Shown here piece by piece: positions 17,721-26,467 of a stretch of 64,000 nucleotides of DNA; position 1 is the first letter of the stretch, and each line of letters starts with the position of its first letter. The stretch covers positions 310,001-374,000 of the forward strand of contig NC_013517.1 in assembly GCF_000024405.1 (NCBI RefSeq), in the 5' to 3' direction. The notes beneath the pieces are model-generated. The model was not told the origin of the DNA, did no database searches, and saw nothing but the letters and a program-made list of their open reading frames with translations. Origin of the DNA: Sebaldella termitidis ATCC 33386. Lineage in GTDB: Bacteria > Fusobacteriota > Fusobacteriia > Fusobacteriales > Leptotrichiaceae. The position numbers and the translations under genes are program-made.

Positions 17721-18101
17721 TTACTGGACTTCTGATAAAGAAGCATCTCCAAAAGTTGATTTGTTTGTTTTTGTATAAACTGAAACAGTATTATAACCTT
17801 CATCTATTAATTTTTGCAGATTATTAACTTTTAGTGTGAGTGTTTCATTTACATATCCCTTTTTCAGCTCTTTAGATATGATCTTCATATCTTTGAAATC
17901 TCCGTCTTTTGTCAGAATAAGATAAACATTTTTCCCATTCCCGTCGTAAGTAAAATTTGATATTGTGATCTCTTTTCCAGTTGTTTCCAAAGATACCTCG
18001 CCGCTTATCTGATGTATTTTTGAAACAAAGCTTCCTGTAAGAATTTCAGAGAAGCTGACAACAGAAATCATTAAAATTCCCAGCAATAAAAACTTTTTCA
18101 T
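17721..18101 (-). CDS. secreted DM13-like domain protein
   Basis: The 126-aa protein has a signal peptide (residues 1-18, ending VVSFSE). The remainder fits the DM13 pattern: GSFVSKIHQISGEVSL, then ISNFTYDGNGKNVYLIL and a late VSVYTKTNKSTFGDASL. DM13 domains are small beta-rich extracytoplasmic modules thought to be involved in redox or electron transfer. The assignment is from the spacing of HxxSGxV, NFxxxxGxxxYL and FGxAxL. It is the only gene in its transcript. Confidence 0.6.
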   Translation of the reverse strand: MKKFLLLGILMISVVSFSEILTGSFVSKIHQISGEVSLETTGKEITISNFTYDGNGKNVYLILTKDGDFKDMKIISKELKKGYVNETLTLKVNNLQKLIDEGYNTVSVYTKTNKSTFGDASLSEVQ

Positions 18102-18193
18102 TTTTCCTCCTTGTAATATTTATATTTAGCAATTAATAAATTGTAGTATATTTAATAAATAAAGTCAATGACTGTCCGCTGGGAGATTTCATA

Positions 18194-19426
18194 TCATTTA
18201 TCGAATCTTTTGAACAGAAGTGATGCATTATGCCCGCCAAAGCCGAATCCATTGGAAACAGCATATTCGATATCATGTTTGACAGCAGTATTCGGTGTAT
18301 AATCGAGATCACATTTTTCATCGGGATTTTTCAGATTTATAGTAGGGGGCACAAGACCATTTTCTATTGCTTTCAGAGTTATTACAGCTTCTGCTCCGCC
18401 GGCAGCTCCGAATAAATGACCGGTTATTGATTTTGTGGCACTTATTTTTATATTTTTTGCATTTTCGCCAAAAACAGACTTAATAGCATTTGTTTCTGAT
18501 ATATCTCCTTCTTTAGTACTTGTGGCATGCGCATTGATGTAATTTACTCTTGAAGGCTGTATTTCCGCCATGGATAAAGCCAGACTCATTGCTCTTTCGG
18601 CACCGTGAAAATCAGGAGTCGTCATATGAAATGCATCTGATGTGGCACCATAGCCGACAACTTCCCCGAGTATTTCAGCACCGCGTTTTACGGCATGTTC
18701 ATATTCTTCAAGAAGGAGTATACCGGCACCTTCTGCAATTACAAAGCCGTCGCGGTCTTTATCAAACGGTCTGCTGGATTCTAAAGGATGGTCATTGTTT
18801 CTTGACATTGCTTTCATATTTGAAAAGCCGGCAAAGGTCAGCGGATTTATCGGAGCTTCTGCACCTCCTGCAAGAACAGCATCTGTATAGCCGTGCTTTA
18901 TGCTTAGAAAGGCCTCGCCTATAGCGTGATTTGACGTGGCACAGGCAGAAACAGGTGAGAAGCTCGGACCTTTGAATCCTGTATTTATAGATATGAAGCC
19001 GGCAGCCATATTGGTAATCATCATAGGAACCATAAACGGCGATACACGTCTGCTTCCTTTTTCCAAAAATATCCTGTGGTTTTTTAGGATGGTATCAAGT
19101 CCTCCTACACCGGAACCTATATAGATTCCAACCCTGTTTTTATCAAAGGTATTATCACTGACACCTCCTGATTCAAGGGCCTGAGCAGCTGCGGCATATG
19201 CATACTGAGTAAAAAGATCAGTTTTGTTGATATCTTTTTTATTCATATATTTTTCTGCATCAAAGCTTTCGATATAAGCCGCTATTCTTGTAGGGATATC
19301 AGAAAATTCAGGATCCTCTATCAGCTTTATTCCTGATTTTCCTTCGGCGATATTTTTCCAGAATATATCGACATTATTTCCCAGTGCGGATATAATTCCA
19401 TATCCTGTGATAACTACTCTTTTCAT
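18194..19426 (-). CDS. fabF: beta-ketoacyl-ACP synthase II
   Basis: The 410-aa thiolase-fold condensing enzyme has catalytic Cys162 in VSACATSNHAIG, His300 in NAHATST, and Lys332 with His337 in ATKSITGHLFGAAGG. It elongates acyl-ACP with malonyl-ACP in fatty acid synthesis. It starts immediately after the stop of a TetR gene (TAA directly abuts ATG), with its AGGAGAG site inside the tetR end, so the two are co-transcribed. The absence of acpP and fabD neighbours suggests a dedicated, TetR-controlled synthase rather than the main fab cluster copy. Confidence 0.9.
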   Translation of the reverse strand: MKRVVITGYGIISALGNNVDIFWKNIAEGKSGIKLIEDPEFSDIPTRIAAYIESFDAEKYMNKKDINKTDLFTQYAYAAAAQALESGGVSDNTFDKNRVGIYIGSGVGGLDTILKNHRIFLEKGSRRVSPFMVPMMITNMAAGFISINTGFKGPSFSPVSACATSNHAIGEAFLSIKHGYTDAVLAGGAEAPINPLTFAGFSNMKAMSRNNDHPLESSRPFDKDRDGFVIAEGAGILLLEEYEHAVKRGAEILGEVVGYGATSDAFHMTTPDFHGAERAMSLALSMAEIQPSRVNYINAHATSTKEGDISETNAIKSVFGENAKNIKISATKSITGHLFGAAGGAEAVITLKAIENGLVPPTINLKNPDEKCDLDYTPNTAVKHDIEYAVSNGFGFGGHNASLLFKRFDK

Positions 19427-20002
19427 TTAATTACTCTCCTTTTTGTCCAGAAAATCATAAAATTCTTTTTTTATGGACATAACAGATTCTTTGTAAAATT
19501 CTTCTCCCAGAATACGTCTGTATTGCAGTGCCCCTTTGAGGGCGAGGTAGGAATTCACTGCCTGTGAATAGTCGGTTAAGCCGGGGGCATACTTTTCAAC
19601 CAGTTTTTTAAAATGCTCAATTTCCATTTCTGTGGTCTTTTTTAGTTCTTTCTTTAATTTAGGCGAAAATTGATCAAAGTCTGACTGTAAGCTGGATATA
19701 GGACATATTTCCCCGGATTTTATGGTGTTTATTCTTGTTTCTGCAAAAATCCACGGGTGTAATCCCTGTTTAAGAATTTTGCCGCTGCCGTCTTCAATTT
19801 TTGACTGAAGGTATTGACAGACAGCTATGCCGAGATCTTCTTTCTTTTCAAAATGATGATGTACTGCTGCTTTGCTTATTTTTAGTTTTTGTGCGATATC
19901 ATCATAACTGAAAGAAGAATAGCCCTTTGTTTTTATTAATTTTATAGAATATTCAATAATTTTATCCTTTGTAGATATCAAAATATAAGACTTCCTTTCC
20001 AT
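19427..20002 (-). CDS. TetR-family repressor controlling fabF
   Basis: The 191-aa protein has an N-terminal TetR helix-turn-helix (about residues 12-58: YSSFSYDDIAQKLKISKAAVHHHFEKKEDL) and a C-terminal ligand domain with GEICPISSLQSDF, typical of the NemR/AcrR-like branch. A strong 22-bp dyad lies 7 bp before its start, so it is probably autorepressed together with fabF. The ligand is unknown; a fatty acyl or membrane-active compound would suit its partner gene. Confidence 0.85.
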   Translation of the reverse strand: MERKSYILISTKDKIIEYSIKLIKTKGYSSFSYDDIAQKLKISKAAVHHHFEKKEDLGIAVCQYLQSKIEDGSGKILKQGLHPWIFAETRINTIKSGEICPISSLQSDFDQFSPKLKKELKKTTEMEIEHFKKLVEKYAPGLTDYSQAVNSYLALKGALQYRRILGEEFYKESVMSIKKEFYDFLDKKESN

Positions 20003-20008
20003 TTATAC

Positions 20009-20030
20009 TTACTTACTGATAAGTATGTAA
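20009..20030. promoter_or_regulatory. TetR operator upstream of tetR-fabF
   Basis: This 22-bp dyad reads as TTACnTACTnATnAGTAnGTAA, symmetrical at 18 of 22 positions. The TTACTTACT/AAGTAnGTAA form is typical of TetR-type operators. It sits at the tetR start and overlaps the likely promoter/leader. Confidence 0.75.
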
Positions 20031-20109
20031 ATGTTAGCATGTTTTGAAATTTTAGTCAAGTCAGTATATTTTGAGATAATAATCTGGGAAAATAACAGGG
20101 CAGTTTTTG

Positions 20110-20138
20110 TTGACTGTTTTATACAGTAATGTTATATT
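20110..20138 (+). promoter_or_regulatory. promoter of the class D beta-lactamase
   Basis: TTGACT (20110-20115), a 17-bp spacer and TATATT (20133-20138). The dyad ACTGTttttatACAGT-like arms (20113-20117 and 20123-20127) overlap the -35 and spacer, which may be an operator. Confidence 0.6.
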
Positions 20139-20174
20139 GATGATATTGCGGCGTTTAATATATGGAGGTAAAAA

Positions 20175-20969
20175 ATGGAGATTCTTTTTTCTTTTTTATT
20201 ATCATTTGTGTTTTCTGTAAACACGATGGTATCAAACAGTAATGTAAATTTACAGAAAATTTTTGATGAAAATAAAATTACAGGCAGTGTTACTATTTAT
20301 GATTATAAAAATAAAATCTGGATTTACAGTAATGAAGAAGATTCCAAAATAAGAAGACTCCCGGCTTCTACTTTCAAAATACCGAATTCCCTTATTTTTC
20401 TTGAAGAAGAAGTGGTTAAGGATGAAAATGAAGCAATGGAATGGGACGGAATAAAGAGATATATTGAAAACTGGAATAAGGATTTGAATCTGAGGGAAGC
20501 CTATGAATATTCAGCTTTATGGTTTTATATGAAAGGTGCCGGAAAGATAAAGAGTGAAAAATATAAAGAATATCTGAAAGAATTTAATTATGGAAATCAG
20601 ATTGTGTCAGAGAAAAAGAATTCATTCTGGATTGACCGGAGCCTGAAAATTTCTCCGGAAGAACAAATAGATTTTCTAATAAATCTCTATGAAGAAAAAT
20701 TCATGCTTTCTGAAAAAACCTATAAAATTGTAAAAGACATTATGATAAATGAAAAAACTCCGGAGTATACGCTAAGGGGGAAAACCGGCTGGGGAAGAGA
20801 GGGTGCGGAAAATATCATATGGTATGTGGGGTATATCGAAGCAAAGGAAAATGTATATTTTTTTGCCGTAAGAATTATAAATGCTTCTGAGGAACGAAAC
20901 AGCTATCTACTGGACTTTAGAAAACAATTAACTATGATGGCTTTCAGAGAGCTGGGAATAATTAATTAA
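20175..20969 (+). CDS. class D (OXA-type) beta-lactamase
   Basis: The 264-aa protein has an N-terminal signal-like segment (1-20). Class D active-site motifs are present: Ser65-T-F-Lys68 in PASTFKIPNS (the Lys is carboxylated in the family), SAL at 113-115 (usually SxV), YGN at 139-141, a conserved FW at 151-152, and KTG at 203-205 in RGKTGWG. It hydrolyses beta-lactams in the periplasm. The overall form resembles fusobacterial OXA enzymes such as FUS-1/OXA-85 (recollection, not checked). There are no flanking mobile genes, so it looks chromosomal and intrinsic. Confidence 0.88.
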   Translation: MEILFSFLLSFVFSVNTMVSNSNVNLQKIFDENKITGSVTIYDYKNKIWIYSNEEDSKIRRLPASTFKIPNSLIFLEEEVVKDENEAMEWDGIKRYIENWNKDLNLREAYEYSALWFYMKGAGKIKSEKYKEYLKEFNYGNQIVSEKKNSFWIDRSLKISPEEQIDFLINLYEEKFMLSEKTYKIVKDIMINEKTPEYTLRGKTGWGREGAENIIWYVGYIEAKENVYFFAVRIINASEERNSYLLDFRKQLTMMAFRELGIIN

Positions 20970-21135
20970 TCTGATATAGAGAAAATAAAAATAAGAAGAT
21001 TTTTCACGAGACAAACCATATAAAAATTAGTGTTTGATATTTGAAACACTGTTTATATACGGATATAAAGCTTGAGCTCCTTATTTTTCAATGGTTTTAA
21101 AAGAAAAATAGAAAAAAGAAGAGTTTAAAAAGAGC

Positions 21136-21164
21136 TTGAAAAAAATTCATGAATGTGTTATTAT
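21136..21164 (+). promoter_or_regulatory. rplS promoter
   Basis: TTGAAA (21136-21141), a 17-bp spacer and TATTAT (21159-21164). A leader of about 70 bases follows, containing AAAAG/CTTTT arms near 21177-21197. Confidence 0.65.
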
Positions 21165-21243
21165 ATTTTGTATTGTAAAAAGGGCATTCCGCTTTTATAA
21201 ACAGTTATAAAATGAATGTCACGTAAAGAAGGGAGGAAATTTC

Positions 21244-21594
21244 TTGAAAGAGAAATTAATCGAGCTTGTAGAAAAAGACCAGTTGAAAACAGACATACCG
21301 GAATTTAAGGCAGGAGATACTGTTGCAGTTCATTATAAGGTAAAAGAGGGAAATAAAGAGAGAATACAGGTCTTTGAAGGTGTAGTTATAAGAGTATCTG
21401 GTGGAGGTATTTCTAAGAATTTTACTGTAAGAAAAGTTTCATCAGGAGTGGGCGTAGAAAGAATTATGCCTATTAATTCTCCACTAATTGAAAAAATAGA
21501 AGTTAAGAGAATCGGTAAAGTAAGAAGATCTAGACTATATTATTTAAGAGAATTATCAGGAAAAGCTGCTAGAATTAAAGAAATTAGAAAGTAG
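21244..21594 (+). CDS. rplS: 50S ribosomal protein L19
   Basis: The 116-aa protein is typical of L19: [20 protein letters not shown], the [13 protein letters not shown] turn and [13 protein letters not shown]. The start is TTG at 21244, supported by GGGAGG seven bases upstream and the normal family N-terminus. It is usually linked to rimM-trmD, which are absent here; a strong promoter immediately upstream and a terminator downstream make it a single-gene unit. Confidence 0.95.
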   Translation: MKEKLIELVEKDQLKTDIPEFKAGDTVAVHYKVKEGNKERIQVFEGVVIRVSGGGISKNFTVRKVSSGVGVERIMPINSPLIEKIEVKRIGKVRRSRLYYLRELSGKAARIKEIRK

Positions 21595-21599
21595 CTTAA

Positions 21600-21627
21600 G
21601 GCTAGCAAGTTGGCTAGCTTTTTTTAT
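21600..21627 (+). terminator. rplS terminator
   Basis: Self-complementary GCTAGC blocks at 21601-21606 and 21613-21618 are followed by eight T's. Confidence 0.8.
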
Positions 21628-21652
21628 ATAAATCACATGAAGGCGGTCATAT

Positions 21653-23137
21653 ATGAATTTAGTATTATGGGGTGTGTTCTATGTCATTCTGACAGGGATA
21701 TTACTTTACTTTTTTATAAAGGAAAAAGTTATAGTTGAGTGGTTAAAAGAAAAAGAAAAAAATATTGCGGACAGACTGGCATCAAAAGGTGATCTGGGCA
21801 AGATGAAAAAGACTGCCGATATAATAACAGTAGTACATATAATTATTCTGGCACTTTTATTCTGGAAAATAATGGATTCAGGTCAGGATCTGGATTTTTC
21901 ATTTAAAAGAAATATAATCATGGTTGTTTTTGCACTGAATGCCGGCGTGCTGATTCTGAGAAAGAAGCAGGAATGGGCTTTTGTAGTAAATGCTCTTCTT
22001 CTTGTATTGGGAAGACTTATGATGGATATGCAGGGAATATATCTCTATTCATATCTGGCACTGGGGTGTGTATTATTTCTGGTGGAAATATACCTTTATC
22101 AAAGTCAGATATTTGAAGCGGTACACTTAATAGAGACTAGTATTACTGCCGTAGTTATCGTACTTCTTATACAGAACTTTTATCTGGGGAATTTTATGAT
22201 TCCTACAGGCTCAATGAGACCGACAATAATCGAAAATGACAGATTTTTTGCCAATATGATATCATATAAATTTCAAGACCCTAAACGCGGGGATATTATC
22301 GCATTTAAAGAGCCTAAGGATAACAAGCTTCTTTATACCAAAAGACTTGTGGGACTTCCGGGCGAGACATTAAGTATAGATGATAACGGAGAGCTTGTCA
22401 TTAATGATAATGTAATAGAAATGAAGGCTCACTTAATAGGACAGGGAAAGAAAGCTCTTACAGTAACTAATGAGGGGCTTGTAGTTATTCTCCAGAATGG
22501 TTACGATAATCGTACCGGGACAGTATACGACGAAGTAATAAACTTTAAGACAAATCTTGAGGGAAAAGAAGGTACGCCTATACAGGTAGACAAAAAGGGA
22601 ATTCTTTTTTCCGACGGTGAGATGCTGGATACGAGAGTATTTTACAGAAAAGAAGGCTTTCTTGGTTTTGCAGGTAAAATATACATACCTAAAAAAGATG
22701 ATGTAGTAAAACTGGGAAAAATATATAAAATGATAATAGAACAGGAAATATCTACGCAAAGCTATGTAATAAACTATGTGGAAGTACCTTTGGAAGAGAT
22801 AATGGAACAAGTAAAAGCAGGTGAAAAATTTACAGATATATTCTATAATACCGATAATTTCAGAACAACCGGCGAGACATATATTTATACTCTTAATGTA
22901 AAGGGAAAAGATGATACGGTTATGAATATACTGGATTTTAAATATAATAAAGACACTATGAATTCACTCCTGGCAGGTCAGGAAATTACGCTTACGCATG
23001 ATTACTACTTCGCAATGGGTGATAACAGCAGTGACAGTGATGACTCGAGATATTGGGGTTATGTACAGGACAGCAGAATAAAAGGGAAGCTTTTATTTAG
23101 ATTCCTTCCTATAACTAAGTTTGGGATCGTAAAATAA
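21653..23137 (+). CDS. lepB: signal peptidase I with extended membrane domain
   Basis: At 494 aa it is unusually long. Residues 1-180 hold about five or six hydrophobic segments (roughly 4-21, 57-72, 88-103, 110-122, 131-149, 160-177) instead of one or two. The S26 catalytic domain follows: nucleophile Ser187 in IPTGSMRPT, general base Lys230 in LYTKRLVGLPGE and box E GDNSSDSDDSRYWG near the C-terminus. About 170 residues of extra beta-rich sequence lie between the Lys box and box E. It cleaves signal peptides at the outer face of the inner membrane, and the many exported giants here depend on it. It heads an operon with rimI, an unknown gene and GH57. Confidence 0.9.
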   Translation: MNLVLWGVFYVILTGILLYFFIKEKVIVEWLKEKEKNIADRLASKGDLGKMKKTADIITVVHIIILALLFWKIMDSGQDLDFSFKRNIIMVVFALNAGVLILRKKQEWAFVVNALLLVLGRLMMDMQGIYLYSYLALGCVLFLVEIYLYQSQIFEAVHLIETSITAVVIVLLIQNFYLGNFMIPTGSMRPTIIENDRFFANMISYKFQDPKRGDIIAFKEPKDNKLLYTKRLVGLPGETLSIDDNGELVINDNVIEMKAHLIGQGKKALTVTNEGLVVILQNGYDNRTGTVYDEVINFKTNLEGKEGTPIQVDKKGILFSDGEMLDTRVFYRKEGFLGFAGKIYIPKKDDVVKLGKIYKMIIEQEISTQSYVINYVEVPLEEIMEQVKAGEKFTDIFYNTDNFRTTGETYIYTLNVKGKDDTVMNILDFKYNKDTMNSLLAGQEITLTHDYYFAMGDNSSDSDDSRYWGYVQDSRIKGKLLFRFLPITKFGIVK

Positions 23138-23569
23138 ATGGAGGTTTTAATTTCCGAAAAAATAAAAGATTATGATAATATAATAAAAATTCATAATCTT
23201 TATTTTGATAATAAATGGCAGCCAAATGATATTGAGAATATGAACAGAACAGAAAATTACGGTTTTATAGTTATTAAGAAAGATAATGAAATAGCGGCTT
23301 ATTTAATTTCGTATGACACTTTGGACAGTATTGACCTGTTTGAGATAGCTGTAGACAGCAGTTATCATGGACAGGGAATGGGAACAATACTTCTGAAAAC
23401 ATTATCTGAAAAAAACCGTAACAGGGATATATTTCTGGAAGTAAGTGAAGATAATGAAAAAGCGCTTTTATTATACAAAAAAAATAATTTTAAGCAAATT
23501 TCTTTAAGAAAAAATTACTATAAAGACAATAAAAGTGCTATAATAATGGTGAGGAAATATGATAATTGA
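23138..23569 (+). CDS. rimI: GNAT acetyltransferase, RimI-like
   Basis: The 143-aa GNAT fold has the acetyl-CoA loop HGQGMGT (about residues 78-84) and a C-terminal EVSEDNEKALLLYKKNNF then RKNYY motif characteristic of RimI, which N-acetylates ribosomal protein S18. The ATG directly abuts the lepB stop, implying coupled translation. The usual tsaB/tsaD neighbours are absent, so a different protein substrate is possible. Confidence 0.72.
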   Translation: MEVLISEKIKDYDNIIKIHNLYFDNKWQPNDIENMNRTENYGFIVIKKDNEIAAYLISYDTLDSIDLFEIAVDSSYHGQGMGTILLKTLSEKNRNRDIFLEVSEDNEKALLLYKKNNFKQISLRKNYYKDNKSAIIMVRKYDN

Positions 23570-24032
23570 GTTTTTAGAAAGTAAAAGAATAATTAAAAGC
23601 AGGGAAATAGCGGGTTATCTTGAAAAAAACGAAGTATATCTGACACATTCCATGCTGAAAAAATTTACAGAATTAGCATATGAACTGGAAAACAGCACTG
23701 ATGAAAATTTTTATGAGAAACTGTCGGAAATAAAGCTGGACATGAAAAAATCCAAAAAAGACAGGGGAACAGAGCTCATAGAAAAGATAGAAAGAATGAA
23801 AATGCCGGTATATTCTGATACTTTAAGAGAATTTGAAAAAAGAATACGGAAGATAAAAAACAGTCAAATAAGTGTCAAATATCCCAGAGAACTTGAAGGA
23901 GGAGAAATTCTGCTGGAAATAAAGCTAAAAGATCACAGGGATGTGAAAAAATCACTGGACAGCTTAGATAAAAACAGAGAGATTATTGAAGAAATGATGA
24001 GAATTTTTGAAAACGGTATTTGGGAGGAATAA
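23559..24032 (+). CDS. conserved-looking protein of unknown function
   Basis: This 157-aa, lysine- and glutamate-rich, mostly helical protein has no signal peptide. Its start overlaps rimI by 11 bases and its stop lies just before the GH57 start, so it is translated as part of the operon. The N-terminal 30 residues (IIKSREIAGYLEKNEVYLTHSML) could form a small helical domain. The C-terminal half alternates strand and helix (GGEILLEIKLKDHRDVKKSL). I do not recognise a family. Confidence 0.7.
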   Translation: MIIEFLESKRIIKSREIAGYLEKNEVYLTHSMLKKFTELAYELENSTDENFYEKLSEIKLDMKKSKKDRGTELIEKIERMKMPVYSDTLREFEKRIRKIKNSQISVKYPRELEGGEILLEIKLKDHRDVKKSLDSLDKNREIIEEMMRIFENGIWEE

Positions 24033-24034
24033 GT

Positions 24035-25621
24035 ATGAGAGGATATTTTAGTATGATTCTTCACGCTCATCTGCCTTATGTTAGGCATCCAGAATATGAA
24101 GAATTTTTAGAAGAAGACTGGCTTTATGAAGCAATAAGTGAAACTTATATTCCTTTATTAAATATGTTTGAAAACCTTACAAGGGATAAAATTCCCTGGA
24201 GTATTACAATGACTATGTCTGGTACTCTGGCAAACATGTTAAATGACGAACTCTTAAGATCAAGATATGAAGTAAGTCTTAATAAGTCGCTGGAATTATG
24301 CAGGCTTGAAGTGGAAAGGCTGAAAGATCAAGAGGAACTCCTGAATGTAGCTAAATTCAACTTAAGCTTTTTTAAAAGGGCAAAAGAAACATTTCTGAGA
24401 TATAACGGGGATTTGATAAAAGCATTTAAAAAGTTTCAGGATAATGGAAATCTGGAGATTATACCCGTAGCTGCCACTCACGGCTTCCTTCCATTTATGA
24501 AAGACTTTCCCGAAGCAGTAAATGCACAGATATTAATGGCAAAAGAAGACTATAAAAATAATTACGGAAGAGATCCGAAAGGAATATGGCTTTCTGAGTG
24601 TGCTTATTATCCCGGACAGGATAAGTATCTTGAAAAAAATAATTTGAAATATTTTATAGTAGATGCTCATGGTATAATGTTCAGTTCTCCAAAGCCTTTG
24701 TACGGAGTATATGCTCCTGTTTATACGGCTAACGGTGTAGCTGCTTTTGCACGGGATCTGGAGTCTTCAGAACAGGTATGGAGTTCCGAAATAGGTTATC
24801 CAGGTGACGGAGCCTACAGAGAATTTCATAAGGATGCAGGATATGAGCTGGATTATGACTATGTAAAACCATTTCTGCACAGTGACGGGGTAAGAAGAAA
24901 TATAGGCATAAAATATTATGCTATTACTGACAAGAACAGCGGGGAGAAAAGAGTGTATAATCCCGGCGCTGCACATGACAGAGCTAAAGAGCATGCACGT
25001 GACTTTGTAAACAACAGGTCAAAGCAGATTGGATATCTGAAATCCCTTATGAGAACGAGAGAACCTATAGTGGTATCGCCTTATGATGCAGAATTATACG
25101 GTCACTGGTGGTTTGAGGGACCTGTGTTTCTGGAATGGGTCTTTAGATATATGAAAGACTCAGATTTTAAGAGTATAACACCATCAAGATATTTAGATAA
25201 ATATAAGGTTAACCAGATAGTTGATGTAAATCTTTCAAGCTGGGGTGCAAACGGATATTATGATGTATGGCTTGATGAAAGAAATGACTATGTATACAGA
25301 CATCTCCACAAGGCAGCACAAAAAATGATAGAGCTGGCAAACGGACGTGATCCTGAAACTGAACTGGAAGAAAGAGCATTAAATCAGGCTGCACGCGAGC
25401 TTCTCATGGCTCAGACTTCGTGCTGGGAGTTTATTATGTATACTGAAACAATGGTAGGATATGCCAAAAAGAAAATAAGCGATCACATAAACAGATTATA
25501 TAAGATTTATGAAGATTTTAAGGGAAAGACTCTCGAAGAAGAATGGCTTTGTGAAATAGAGAGCAGAGATAATATATTTCCTACAATGAATTATAGTATA
25601 TATAAGAGTGAGAGACTGTAA
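24035..25621 (+). CDS. glycoside hydrolase family 57, probable 1,4-alpha-glucan branching enzyme
   Basis: The 528-aa protein matches GH57 branching enzymes: motif 1 HAHLPYVRHP (10-19), motif 3 IWLSECAYYPG with nucleophile Glu188, motif 4 SPYDAELYGHWWFEGP with acid Asp351, and a C-terminal helical DUF1957-like domain (about 420-528). It should introduce alpha-1,6 branches in glycogen. GGGAGGAATAAG supports the ATG at 24035; the TTG 15 bases upstream lies inside the ribosome site. It is the last gene of the lepB operon. Confidence 0.87.
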   Translation: MRGYFSMILHAHLPYVRHPEYEEFLEEDWLYEAISETYIPLLNMFENLTRDKIPWSITMTMSGTLANMLNDELLRSRYEVSLNKSLELCRLEVERLKDQEELLNVAKFNLSFFKRAKETFLRYNGDLIKAFKKFQDNGNLEIIPVAATHGFLPFMKDFPEAVNAQILMAKEDYKNNYGRDPKGIWLSECAYYPGQDKYLEKNNLKYFIVDAHGIMFSSPKPLYGVYAPVYTANGVAAFARDLESSEQVWSSEIGYPGDGAYREFHKDAGYELDYDYVKPFLHSDGVRRNIGIKYYAITDKNSGEKRVYNPGAAHDRAKEHARDFVNNRSKQIGYLKSLMRTREPIVVSPYDAELYGHWWFEGPVFLEWVFRYMKDSDFKSITPSRYLDKYKVNQIVDVNLSSWGANGYYDVWLDERNDYVYRHLHKAAQKMIELANGRDPETELEERALNQAARELLMAQTSCWEFIMYTETMVGYAKKKISDHINRLYKIYEDFKGKTLEEEWLCEIESRDNIFPTMNYSIYKSERL

Positions 25622-25661
25622 ATATCTGGATTAATTTAAAGAATTACAATTACATTATAAA

Positions 25662-25719
25662 TAGAACCAAGGAGATATTGCAGAAAATCAGTGCAAAATT
25701 TCTTATGGTTCTTTTTTAT
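25662..25719 (+). terminator. terminator of the lepB operon
   Basis: AGAACC at 25662 onward pairs with GGTTCT near 25708-25713, extended by an inner TGC/GCA pairing, followed by a T run. Confidence 0.7.
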
Positions 25720-25723
25720 ATTA

Positions 25724-25739
25724 TGACAAACAGTTGTCA
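25724..25739. promoter_or_regulatory. operator-like dyad before the VOC gene
   Basis: TGACAAACAGTTGTCA is a perfect 6-bp inverted repeat with a 4-base centre. Its right arm overlaps a possible TTGTCA -35 element of the VOC gene. Confidence 0.45.
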
Positions 25740-25783
25740 GGTTTTGTGTAATAGACTAATAATAAATGAAAAGAGGTGTTTTT

Positions 25784-26143
25784 ATGAAAAGTTACGATAA
25801 TTTTTTTCTTCCGGCTGATGATATGGAAGTCGCAGAGGAATATTATTCAGAAATTTTGGGATTATCAATAAAGTTTAAATTTGAAAATATCGGAATGACA
25901 GCTTTTAATGTAGGAAAAGAAGAACCTGCAATAATCCTGAAAGACAGAAAAATATATGCTGATATGAAGCCTACAATCTGGTTTACCGTGGATAATGTCA
26001 TGGAAGAATATGAAAAACTATTGAAAAAAGGAGTGGAATTTCTCTCGGAGCCTTTTAAAATAAAAACAGGAATGGCAGCAGAATTCTGTGATCCCTTTGG
26101 AAACAGACTGGGAATAACTGATTATTCAGGTGTTCAAAAGTAA
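25784..26143 (+). CDS. VOC-superfamily (glyoxalase-like) protein
   Basis: The 119-aa single-domain protein contains the two beta-alpha-beta-beta-beta VOC modules (FFLPADDMEVAEEYYSEILG and IWFTVDNVMEEYEKLLKKGV), ending FCDPFGNRLGITD with a conserved metal or substrate-binding region. AGAGGTG fixes the ATG at 25784 instead of one six codons earlier. Members include glyoxalases, antibiotic-binding proteins and dioxygenases; the exact role cannot be read from sequence. Confidence 0.75.
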   Translation: MKSYDNFFLPADDMEVAEEYYSEILGLSIKFKFENIGMTAFNVGKEEPAIILKDRKIYADMKPTIWFTVDNVMEEYEKLLKKGVEFLSEPFKIKTGMAAEFCDPFGNRLGITDYSGVQK

Positions 26144-26467
26144 ATTTCGGCAGGTATCTGACTGACAAAAGAAGAAATCTAACAGCATTAATATTTTAAA
26201 TGACAGAAATCTGAAAAATAAAAACAGGAAAATATGAATAGAAGCAGATTCATTTTCTGGAAAATATCATTTTACAAATCTGGTGTATAAAAAAATAACT
26301 ATTATATCAGAAGCTTCAGGAAAATAATATCGAGCTTTCCTGTCTGCTTCTGATATTTTAGTTATAAAAAAAGGTTATTTAGATTTTGATATATTTACAG
26401 CCGGCTTAATATAAATATTTTCTTTAGATAAGTATCAGCTGTTTTGAATATAAGCAGGATAAAAATA
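26144..26467. other. 324-bp intergenic region with one strong hairpin
   Basis: Apart from the terminator at 26302-26360, nothing coding or regulatory was recognised. Frames are short and lack ribosome sites. Confidence 0.6.
26302..26360. terminator. strong two-part hairpin, probable terminator
   Basis: TATCAGAAGC pairs with GCTTCTGATA and, inside, CAGGAAA with TTTCCTG. A TTTTA tail follows. It can end the VOC transcript on the plus strand. Confidence 0.75.
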
